A stretch of DNA of 64,000 nt from Chrysomallon squamiferum (Eukaryota; Mollusca; Gastropoda; Neomphalida; Peltospiridae), in assembly GCA_012295275.1 (NCBI GenBank), contig CM022665.1, positions 29,073,946 through 29,137,945 on the forward strand, in the 5' to 3' direction. This document shows, in pieces, positions 47,823 to 58,088 of this stretch. Within the stretch, counting starts at the first letter, position 1. Each line of letters starts with the position of its first letter. A model generated the notes under the pieces. It was given only the letters and a program-made list of their open reading frames with translations. It was not told the DNA's origin and ran no database searches. Both the position numbers and the translations under genes were made by a program.

Positions 47823-49180
47823 TTAGGCAGATTGACATCTGATGGATTCAGTTTTGTCTGTCAGTTTAAATGTACTGTTTGGATCTGGAATTTCTCCTTT
47901 TCTAATATGAATACGCTTATGGCGAGTCAAGTGTGAAGTATTGTTGAATCTTGAACCACAGATTTCACACTGGCATGGCTTTTCTCCTGTATGAATTCTT
48001 GTGTGCTTTTGCAATGCTGAATACCCACTCAACTCTTTATTGCAAATGGAACAAGCATAGGTTCTAAACTTTGGAAGACACACACCTTTATGCTTGTGAT
48101 AAAATACACAGTCATTGAACTGCATGCCACATCTGTGACAAAGATAAAATGTTCCTCCATTATGTCTTTTAAGATGTGAGTCAAGTCTCTTCCTACTTGT
48201 CAGTTTCTTCTTACAATGGGGCCAAGGACAAGGTACCATAGCTTGCTGTTTCTTTTTGTGGGATTTCTTGTGTTCATGTAACTTCTCCATGCAGTCAAAT
48301 GACTGGGAGCAGTGTTTGCATTTAAAAGTACAATAACTACCTGTTTCATGTGATTTGACACATGTAGGTAAACTGTATGAGTTTGGCACAGTGTTAATCA
48401 GGTTTTTGGGATTTGTAACACAAGATAAACTGCTTTCATCAGGTGTTAACATAACACATTTAGATTTGTCACCAATGACAATGTTAACAACAAAACCAGA
48501 TCCACCTGAAAGAGAGATTACTGAAGGATCAGTTATATTAATGTTTTTGTCTTTCTTCTGAACAACAGTCATTGGACATTCTGAGGCAAGTTCTGAAGCA
48601 TTAGATATTTGGGAAACTGTACTCTTTGAAGATACACTATTTCCTCCAAAAGGATGTGCTGTGAAGACAGAGTCTTTTCTGTATTTGAACATTTTGTTAA
48701 ATTTGTTTCTGTCATTTTTTCCTTGTCCATCATTTTCAGCAACTGTTTCATGTGAGTGCAAGCAGGAAATGCTTTTTCATGGTGTAATCTATTTTCCATG
48801 TCATTGCTTTGATTAGATACCTTTGTAAACTCAAATGCTTTGTCAGTGTATGTCGCTTCTATAGCATGTGCCTTTCTATGTAAAATTAACCCAGATCTTG
48901 TAATAAATGTTTTATTACAGTGAATGCACATGTAAGGTTTTGACTGTGAATGTTTTCTTTTATGAACATAAAGAGTATGTTTTTGACTAAACCTCAGTTT
49001 GCACTCCTTGCACCGGAAAAAATTCTGCACTTTGTAATTGTTGCACATTATGGAACTCCCAAGACTGAGAGTTGTGCTTTTCTCAACCTGATGTTCACAC
49101 TCTTTACATTTGTATACTTTGTACACTTTGACAAATTTAAGAACTGGTTTTCTACTGATTTTGATCTCACTAGTAGTCAT
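47823..49180 (-). CDS. C2H2 zinc-finger protein G, shortened paralog with one frameshift
   Basis: Related to E and F but missing the middle finger block. The ATG at 49180 follows acceptor TTCATTTTTCAG by 10 bases. The first frame (49180 to 48569) holds an N-terminal module that keeps C25-x2-C28 but has lost the C-x-W part, plus two fingers (CKECKLRFSQKHTLYVH, CIHCNKTF). The second frame (to 47823) holds a linker and then CKHCSQSF, C-P-W-P-H-C, the C2HC finger CHRCGMQFNDCVFYHKH, SGYSALQKH and NNTSHLTRH. One missing base in the A5 run (+ 48773-48777) joins them to 452 residues. There is no acidic tail or C-terminal helix; it ends soon after the last finger. It could be a working short form, a decaying copy, or intact with an assembly error. 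Confidence 0.78.
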
Positions 49181-50099
49181 GGCTGTAAAACTGAAAAATG
49201 AAATAACTGAAACAATGAAAAAAGACTAAATGCAGAAACTATTGTTTGAAAGTAATGCAAATACAATTATGATTATGTATTTATTAATTTCCATATAATG
49301 TTCTCCAGGAGATTTATGTGTAACTATTTACTTATAACGTCCAGATTAAAATAATATATTTCTTCCTAAGATAATGAAGTCCTACCCTGTGGGTCCACAG
49401 CAAAAAACAACAACAACAACATATGCACACATTGTTTTATCATTAACTAAATAACACAATAGCTCTATTAAAAAAAAAAAAAAAAAAGTAATAAATTAGC
49501 ATTCGTATTTAGCTTAACATGGCTTTAAAAATATATATATATATAAAAAAAAAAAATAATAAATCAACCCCAATAATAATAATAATAATAAATTAATAAT
49601 GAAAAGAAGGATATCACCTTTAGTTTAATTATTCAAAATCGCTTAAGAAATAAGACAGCAGCTCTATTAAAAAATAATAATAATAATAATCGCGTTTACC
49701 TCTCCATCTGGTTGTTTTCATTTTTAAAACATTAGAAACATTAATAACAATGAAAACAAATTAATAATAAAAAGAAACTAAAATTTAATTATATCTTTAT
49801 AATTTTTATTTAGTATGAAAAGATTCATATAATTCGGATGGTTTCTTTGTTCTTGTTATTACAAGCTATCCCACACAGCGAACACCGAAATTAGACTATT
49901 ACTTGTAACAGCGCGGAAAATGTTAACTTCTGATTGTAACTGATAACAAATTTCGAGGGATCTTCGACTTTTGTTTTTCTTTCTTTTTTTTAAATTATAT
50001 ATATTGTTTGCTTTTCTTTAAGAAATAAAATATCTGTATGAAATACAAAATACTATAACTCTGACATAAATGCGACTTATAAATACCTCGTTTCCCTTT

Positions 50100-50220
50100 T
50101 TAGCAATGACGTTGAATGTAAAGTAAACCGCGCATTCGGTGCTATTTCATTTGGCCGCCATAACCGTTCAGTTGCGACTTCCTCAGATGGCAACAAAAAT
50201 GAACGAGCCCATTCACTATT
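50100..50220 (-). promoter_or_regulatory. Candidate gene G promoter with YY1-like ATGGCGGCC
   Basis: About 0.95 kb upstream of the gene G start codon is a less AT-rich patch with CpGs. On the minus strand it reads GGTTATGGCGGCC, close to the YY1 core AANATGGCG that often sits just downstream of transcription starts. Position and motif are seen; promoter function is inferred. Confidence 0.35.
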
Positions 50221-50862
50221 GAGGTGATATTCAAATTTCAAAAATTATGCTTACCTAATATTATAAAACATTTAACTTTATTGTCATTAATAACAGACAT
50301 ATAAAAATTAAAATAAACTGGAATTACGAAATAAATAAATATATAGTAATTAATAATAATTCTGAATTGAAATGACATAAATAAATAAATAAATAAAAAA
50401 AAAACAAAAAAAAAAAACAAACCCAAACTGTGAAACTGTATTATTGTAAAAAAGCTTCCGTTCAAGTCTAGTTGTCCTTCGTGAAATAAATCAACAGCAT
50501 GGATCACATGAGTATTGTAAATAATCCAGGTCACCATGGGCTACGATAAATAAAGGGTATAAGTCAATAGAAAGAAATAATGTAATAGAAGGGGAGTGGC
50601 AAAGTAAATATTTCGTCATGGTACATTTTTACGAGGAAATAAATAATATGAGACCGTCATATCCTATAGCTTCTGCATTGTTTAAATTGATATTAAATAC
50701 TGTATAATGCTTCTGAAATGAATATTATCTCGCTTTAGTCATGAAATCATCATTCGATATATTTTGATGATGAGTAACATTTATATTGTTTTATATATAT
50801 AAGGAATAATCCAAATCCAAATTCATTTATGCATTGCTTTAGTATTTTAACTGTATAGGTTT

Positions 50863-50863
<1 letters not shown>

Positions 50864-50913
<50 letters not shown>

Positions 50914-50934
50914 TAAATAAATAAATAAATAAAA
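50864..50934. repeat. (TAA)n / (TAAA)n microsatellite
   Basis: About 46 bases of TAA repeat pass into TAAA repeat. Confidence 0.95.
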
Positions 50935-51022
50935 AACCCCAGAAAAAGACGCTTTCTTTCATACTATCCAGACAATTATTATTTTTCACATATAATCATT
51001 CCGTTTAATTTGAAAATTTGCA

Positions 51023-51023
<1 letters not shown>

Positions 51024-51078
<55 letters not shown>
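51024..51078. repeat. (CT)n microsatellite
   Basis: About 54 bases of uninterrupted CT repeat. Confidence 0.95.
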
Positions 51079-51084
<6 letters not shown>

Positions 51085-52614
51085 TTGCTAAAAACAAAAC
51101 TCTTTCATAATAAAAATTCTTACTATGAGACTGTTTCACTAGTGATATATTATTAACACAAGAAATAACCACGAGACTCAACAGATTTGTTCTAAAGTGA
51201 GGACGAGTCACGTAGTCGTGTTCCGGCATTTAGTCTACTGTTAGTGGTTTCTGTTAATATCTGTAACTCGCCAGTACTGGATTTTCTAATGACGTTTTGT
51301 TAATAAGTCAGAACGAAGTGGTCGTTCTTCTCTCATTGTGTGTTGCCCATTCATGTCATGAACTGTCCTGTCATGGGTTCCTCTAATCAGTAGAAATTAA
51401 ATAGTTCAACGTGCAAACGTCCTGAACGACACGTTATTCCACTGGCTCATATGCAAAACCAAAACTGTTTTCTGTTAAAAATGTAGAATATATTAATCTG
51501 AGTGATGTCTGACTTGAAACAGTTTTGACCTAATTCGTTTGTTTCCGTAAAACACTCAGCGTAACGGTTCAAACAGCCGAATACGGTAAATTAATACATT
51601 TCAAAAATTAGTTTTGGCTTATTGGCTTAGGAATAATCACCATCAGCTTAATAAATCTGAAATTAAAATAAGTGATTTCTTTATTATTATCATAGAAATG
51701 TTTTAACATAAAGGGATACTAGCAACAATGAGATTTAATGTTTATAATACTACGTCCACAATACGTTCGATGAGATAGAATGTTACAATAGCATTGTCTG
51801 ATGTCTGTATATAATAATGAGAATAAAACAAAAATTAAGAAACAAAGAAAACAAAACATTCCTACAAGAATTAACAATTAAGAAACAACGAAAACAAAAT
51901 ATAAACACACAAGAATTAACGAACTTATACAAACAGCGTCATTTGTCAAAATAAGCTTAAATGATGTAAAATTTGTACTGAAGTACGCTTCTTCGGAATT
52001 AGGTGTTTCATTATGCTTAGCGATTTTGATCCCTTTTGCATCACGTGATATGTGCTGACTAGGGAACTCGTTATGCGAAGAAAACAAAATAAAACTAAAA
52101 CATTGCTACACATACTCTTCTTAATATTTATACTTTTAAAATTTTTAAAATTATTTATAGCCTATATTTATTTATTTATTTCACTATAAAGTAACCTAAT
52201 ATATTTCTTGATATTAACAAATAATATGCATTAAATAGCTTTGAATTATGTATAAAATCCCTGACGCTTGACTGTTACAAATCATTATTTATTATCTGTT
52301 CTCAGGCTATGCATAATAATTAAATGAAATATAACATGACTTTATTCATCTTTTTTCCCCTCCAAACTAGAATTAATACTGTTTGAATGAATTCAATGGC
52401 AGATTTTATTTTAATTTTTAATTCTTTTAAATTTTATTATTTTTAATTTTTAATTTTACTTTTTGTAATTTTTTTTTTTTTTTTTATTGTGACATAGTTC
52501 TCAGGTTTCAGATTGTCTTTGTCAAAAGGTAGTATGAAGATGACAGGTGTTTTTCGCTGAAACTAATCGTCTCTGCTTTGGTAAATATATACATTTTTTC
52601 TGATAAAATAAAAC

Positions 52615-53089
52615 AGTCCGGTTGCCAAACCCCAGATTTTTGGAGAACCTTGCAATACAGTCCGTACAAAGTTTTTTTTGCTGTTTCTATACCTCCGAGA
52701 TGTGCTCTTTAAGAATCTGAATGATGCCGCTCTGTCATCCTTGGGCAATCCGCACAATATGCAAATTAAGGCCGCCATTACTGAAAATCTTGTTTTCGTC
52801 AATATCTCAGTAACTATGCATGGTATCAAAATAATTTTGGTGTCTATCCCCGTGTTTTGAGGGGTAAAGAATCAGATTAAGCCATTTCAGTCAAGATCAC
52901 ACCAATATTTTGTGCTGAATAGGCATAATAAGGCCGCCATTACTGAAAATCTCGTTTTCGTCAATATTTCAGTAACTATGCATGGTATCAAAATAATTTT
53001 GGTGTCTATACACATGTTTTTAGGGGTAAAGAATCAGATTAAACCATTACAGTATTGATCACACCAATATTTTCTGCAAAATATGCAAA
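52615..53089 (+). repeat. Left inverted arm of the transposon, with 162-bp subrepeats
   Basis: The arm contains a repeated unit beginning AAGGCCGCCATT at about 52768 and 52930, with a third partial start at 53091, so the period is 161-162 bp. Each unit includes ATTTTGGTGTCTAT and a GGGGTAAAGAATCAGATTAA stretch. The arm matches 55113-55575 in reverse complement with scattered substitutions. The outermost 50 bases are less similar. Confidence 0.88.
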
Positions 53090-53217
53090 TAAGGACCGCC
53101 ATTATTGATAATATCAGTAATAGCGGCCTGGTAAAAGCAGGCACTTCTCTGTTATTGAAGCGCCTGGTTCTGCCAGAGTGGCTCACATATATCTTCTCTT
53201 CCAGGTAGAGCTGAAAG

Positions 53218-55029
53218 ATGGAGGGGTGCTGCATCTTTTGTAAAGAAGATGGAAGCAAGAAGGAACTTAGCGTCGCAGGGACAGACAGGATACAGACTAT
53301 CACTGAATCAAGTAAACGGAGATTTGATGATCTCCATGAAGATCTTGAAACTAGACTGTGGGCAGACAAAGATTTAGAGGTGCTTTGTCATAGAGATTGT
53401 GTATCCACATATACATCCAAATCTCACATCAAGAGACACTTGAATAAACTGAGCGCATCAAAAGGTTCTGAAGAGTCATCTGCAGGAAAACGTCTGCGTC
53501 GGTCCGGGTCGACAACCTTCAACTTCAGGCAACATTGCCTTTTCTGCGGTGAGGAATGCCTTCACATTGATCCTAAGCATCCGTATCGTTGGCGCAGGGT
53601 TGTTCTTTGTAGGACAACGGACCGTGGTGAGGGGAGAAAGACTTTTAAGGAAACCCTTCTAGATGTCTGTAGATCTCGTCACGACGCCTGGGGACGCGAG
53701 GTAGAGACATGTTTGGCTGGGGCAGTGAGTGATCTGCATGCAGCAAATGGTAGATACCACACAGACTGTTACAAGAAGTTTTGTTCACCTCGGTCAGCGA
53801 AGTCAGCTTCAGCAGCATCTAGCAGTAGCCAAGAGGAGGTGGATGTGGCTTTTGAAACGACAGTCAGTGCAGTGAGAGCAGAATCATCGCGAGTGTGGAA
53901 TTCCATCGAATAATACGACCTATACCAATCCAATGGTGGAAGAGACATTAGCCGCCGAACCTTAGTCTCCAAGTTGTTAGAATACTTTGGTTCGGATCTT
54001 CTTGTGCTGAGTGGCACAGGTGTTGATGACAAGAACTATCATGCCAGAGTTGATATGGATTGCCCTTGACTGTGTCAGTTCCACTTTGTTATCCTTGCTA
54101 TCAAAGCTTTCTACAAAGTTGGACCACACCTTACCAGCCGCTCTCATCGGAAACATTGTTACTAATAATCATACAGCAGATGGTTAAGGCAGCTGAAAGT
54201 GGCGTGAAAAGAATCAACATTGTATGTGAGGAAACAGACGTTTTTGTCCTCCTGCTGCACTTCTACGCAAAGTTGAACCTGACCTGTCGTCTTACAATGG
54301 AAGGACCAAGTGCTGAATGAACTACTGTAGACATTGGGGCAACTGCAAGTGAACATGGACACTTGCTTTCACAACTGCCAGCCGCCCATGCCCTCTCAGG
54401 CTGTGATACTGTGGCTCAGTGCTTCGGAGTAGGAAAAACCACCGTCATCAAAGTCCTTAAGGGTGGTGTAGAACTGCTCAAATTGGGCGTATTATCTGAG
54501 GACATAGGTGACATCATTGAAGAAGCGACAACATTCATGGCTGCCTGCTACGGGGTCAAAAGCTTGGTGACATCGAACATGTCTGAGGTCCGTGGAGAAG
54601 TCTGGTCGCGAAAGATGGGTAGAAAAAATTTGACAAAGGATCCAGAGCTTAAGTCACTTCCACCTTCTAAAGAGGCATTCGAAGAGAACGTAAAGCGGGC
54701 GCACATTCAGACTGCCATTTGGAAATCAGCTCTCAACTCAGAACCTCCAGCATTAGATCCTGTCGAGTTCGGATGGGAACTTGACGAACGCAATAGATGC
54801 TTGATCCCAGTAACATTGCAGCCAAACATTAGTGTTGCTCCACCGGAGGTGCTGGAAATGATAAGGTGTGGTTGTGCTACGGATATACCCTGTTCGACAG
54901 CAATGTGTGGATGCTATACAGCTCACAATGTTTTGTGGATGTCACGGAGAAGCACACTGCCGGAATGAGCACACCCGACGGGTTGATGACTGTGACAGTG
55001 TTGTTGAAAGTGACTTCTTTGAGGACTGA
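53218..55029 (+). pseudogene. Decayed transposon protein with CxxC and CXC-like motifs
   Basis: The first open segment (53218-53913, 231 residues) has MEGCCIFCKEDG, CHRDCVSTYTSK, CLFCGEECLHID and HTDCYKKFCSPRS, so it looks like paired treble-clef or zinc-knuckle modules. Just after WNSIE a stop interrupts a frame that would continue with YDLYQSNGGRDISRRTL, so there is a 1-base shift. Around 54,065-54,170 the sequence loses continuity; the large middle of the usual protein is absent. From 54,170 come ETDVFVLLLHFYAKLN, then after a stop HALSGCDTVAQCFGVGKTT, and a terminal CGCATDIPCSTAMCGC. A further shift precedes CHGEAHCRNEH and the likely original stop at 55029. Base composition is clearly more GC-rich than the surroundings, consistent with insertion. 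Which enzymatic domain the full element carries is unknown to me. Confidence 0.75.
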
Positions 55030-55112
55030 GTCAAATCAGATAATGGCAACATGCATCAGCACAAGTAAAGGGGATGTTCTGTAACAACTCGGATATACAC
55101 TGAAGTTGATTT

Positions 55113-55575
55113 TTGCATATTTTGCAGAAAATATTGGTGTGATCAATACTGTAATGGTTTAATCTGATTCTTTACCCCTAAAAACATGTGTATAGACACC
55201 AAAATTATTTTGATACGATGTGTAGTTACTGAGATATTGACGAAAACGAGATTTTCAGTAATGGCGGCCTTAATATGCCTATTCAGCACAAAATATTGGT
55301 GTGATCTTGACTGAAATGGCTTAATCTGATTCTTTACCCCTCAAAACACGGGGATAGACACCAAAATTATTTTGATACCATGCATAGTTACTGAGATATT
55401 GACGAAAACAAGATTTTCAGTAATGGCGGCCTTAATTTGCATATTGTGCGGATTGCCCAAGGACGACAGAGTGGCATCATTCAGATTCTTAAAGAGCACA
55501 TCTCAGAGGTATAGAAACAGCAAAAACACTTTGTACGGACCGCAATGCACGCTTATCGGTCCCTGCCACCGGACT
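55113..55575 (-). repeat. Right inverted arm of the transposon
   Basis: This is the reverse complement of the left arm. It carries the same two 160-odd-base units, with AATGGCGGCCTTAAT at about 55260 and 55423, and ends in ACCGGACT. Differences from the left arm are scattered single-base changes. Confidence 0.88.
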
Positions 55576-56662
55576 AAAATAATTTTGAACTAGAACAAAA
55601 CTACCCCTTTTGATCTAATTAAATTCAAACTAAAGATACTTAAAACTGGACTGAATTATCTATTAAAATCTGTTTAATCTGTATATCATTCTAAGAAACA
55701 GATACATATTGACGCCCAAGAATAGTCTCTGTAACTTACTCCCACACTGTTTCACTGTATTAAAAATAATACGTGCTGGTACAATATAAACAAAATTAGT
55801 AATTTCATATCAATTTTCAACAAAAATAGAGGACCATATAATAAACTCAAACATGGAACTGCTCACGTATCAAGATTTCTATTCTATTTCTCAGAATGTT
55901 TTCAGAATATTTAGTTCATCTCTAATTCAAAGCTATAGATGAATAATAATTACAGATCTAAAAAACAAAGGTAGTTCTTCCGCTGTCGATCTCATTATCG
56001 ACAATTAAGTCAGTAATCATTTCATTTCTGTACCCAGCACGTGCTGAGTAAACAATGGTGTAGGAGTGCGTGCGTCTGTGGATAACCGAAGTACGACAGG
56101 GTAAACGTTATAAACATTATAAAAATTATTTGAGAGATTATGCTTGACTGAGACGTATATAGTCATAATTTTTATAGTCATCACACAGAAACAGAAATAA
56201 ATAAATTATTATCTGAAGTCGGAAGGAAAAAATTATAACACATCGTTGCAGTCTTTACATACAACAAACAAATCTCCAGCTGCATAGTAAACCTGCTGGA
56301 TGTATGTGCTAGATTCATTCCGATGATTGACGAAGAGTAAAGAAAGTATTGAACCAAGTGAAATGTCGTTATTTTATGATGTGTTAAGAATCTCAAGGCT
56401 TAGTTCTGTAGATGGTTTAATATTATATGTGCATACATATTCAACCACAAAAAAAGACATAAACATGTTTGTGTTAATTAGAGGAAATATTTACTACGTA
56501 GCTGCTCTGATTAATTATCGACTTCTAATAAACTGTAACCGTTAATGATGTTGATCATTTTCTACAGAAGCAAAATAACATGAACCACAAGAAACGCAAA
56601 TTGTAGAACCCGACTTAAAATTAAACTATTCCATAACAACAAAATTGAAAATAAATAAATAG

Positions 56663-56763
<101 letters not shown>

Positions 56764-57553
56764 AAGTATGAGATCATCTATATGTTTTAAATGGAATAAA
56801 AAGAAAGAAAGAAGATGAAGACATGAACAATATCAAACTAATAATGTAATTTTATAAAATAATCACAAATATAACATTAAGCAGGTTTTTTCATTGAGCC
56901 TGAATTAACTGAAATCTGAAACACCAATTATTTTTTTTCATTTCTTTTTTTTTTTTTTTTTTTTTTTTTTGTTGATAACATTGTCGGAACAAATATTTGC
57001 CGGAGTTAAAAGACGAATTTTCAATTAAAATTTGACTGTATATTTAGAGAAAACCTGTCGTTTGAACAAATAGCTCAAAGCTAAAGACAGAATCTCAGGA
57101 GCCTGGAGTTCCCCGTAAATCTAACAAGTCTACAGAATAAAATAAGAAAAAGAACGTTCAGTAATCCATTATCTAAAACCTATCCTGATCAGCAGAAAAG
57201 TCAGGCTGTTAAAAAAGATCACAACCAATTAAACAAAAATGTCTGTAATGAAACCTTTGCTAGCAAGAATGTTTTGATGTGTTTGGTTCCGCATTGCAGC
57301 CATTGTAAAGTTGTAGAAACTGGATCAATTATTCTCACATCCATTTTTATTGGTTGATACATTATACAAGTAAGCAAATGTGTGTCAATAGCCACATGAT
57401 TCAAACAAGAATTTATTTTGTTTTGTAATACGCATGCATGTTTAAGCAAGTATTATTTACTTTCCTTTGCATATACATAGCCTATTCCAAGACGCAGCTT
57501 AAGATTGTAGATTCGTTATTCGTATAAATTTGTTTACAAATGGAATATTTATT

Positions 57554-57568
57554 GAGAGAGACAGAGAC

Positions 57569-57662
<94 letters not shown>
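57554..57662. repeat. (GA)n microsatellite with variant units
   Basis: It starts with GAGACAGAGACAGAG variants and becomes pure GA for about 80 bases, ending in a G run. Confidence 0.97.
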
Positions 57663-57862
57663 CATATTAAAGTTTATAATAAACAGCTGTAAGTGGATAC
57701 ACATAACAAAAATCATACATCCATGATTGCCCTTTTACTTTTATTAGCACTAATCCGATATATTTAAAACTGATCTTCTTATCTTGTGGAAAATGTAATT
57801 AGAAAAGGCCCTTTACCTTATAACGATATAAGTCCGCCCCCTGCGTTACTAGTCACTGGCAC

Positions 57863-57890
57863 CACGTGGTTACATCGAACAGTTTAAATA
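57863..57890 (+). promoter_or_regulatory. E-box CACGTG and TATA-like TTTAAATA before the globin exon
   Basis: CCACGTGG is centred near 57865 and TTTAAATA lies at 57883-57890, about 200 bases before the globin start codon. CACGTG contains the hypoxia-response core ACGTG; a second ACGTG lies at 58009-58013. The motifs are seen; a TATA role and hypoxia control are inference. Confidence 0.35.
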
Positions 57891-58088
57891 GCATTGTCCT
57901 CACGCTGCAATTACTGACAGACAGCTATCAACTATCATGTTTAATAAGACAGAAATAAAAAAGAAAAACGTCGATATAAAGTGCGCGACAGCCAGATTCG
58001 AGAAATACACGTGAAAGCTGTTAGCACTTGGAGTTTCTCTAACTGTTGAACAAGTACGATATGAATCTTGCTAAGTACTTGTAGTGTG

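Larger units (their letters stand above)
49181..52614. other. Spacer between gene G and the transposon
   Basis: No coding region is recognised. It contains gene G's presumed 5' UTR intron and a candidate promoter near 50,100-50,220, then TAA/TAAA repeat at 50,864-50,934, CT repeat at 51,024-51,078, and AT-rich unique sequence with a T run near 52,471. Confidence 0.5.
52615..55575 (+). mobile_element. DNA transposon with long inverted arms, internally deleted
   Basis: The ends are AGTCCGGT at 52615 and its complement ACCGGACT ending at 55575. Inward, each end carries the same roughly 470-bp sequence in inverted orientation. Between them is a decayed coding region with paired-Cys motifs, an HALSGCDTV motif and a terminal Cys-rich cluster. 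This protein type is widespread in invertebrate genomes in many copies, as I recall from uncharacterised predicted proteins; I cannot assign it to a named superfamily. No convincing target-site duplication is visible. The central coding part is missing and the frame is broken, so this copy is not autonomous. Confidence 0.8.

Noticed and set aside
53034-53369. Minus-strand open frame across the transposon's inner arm edge
   Set aside because: A shadow of the plus-strand protein and arm repeat; no independent motif.
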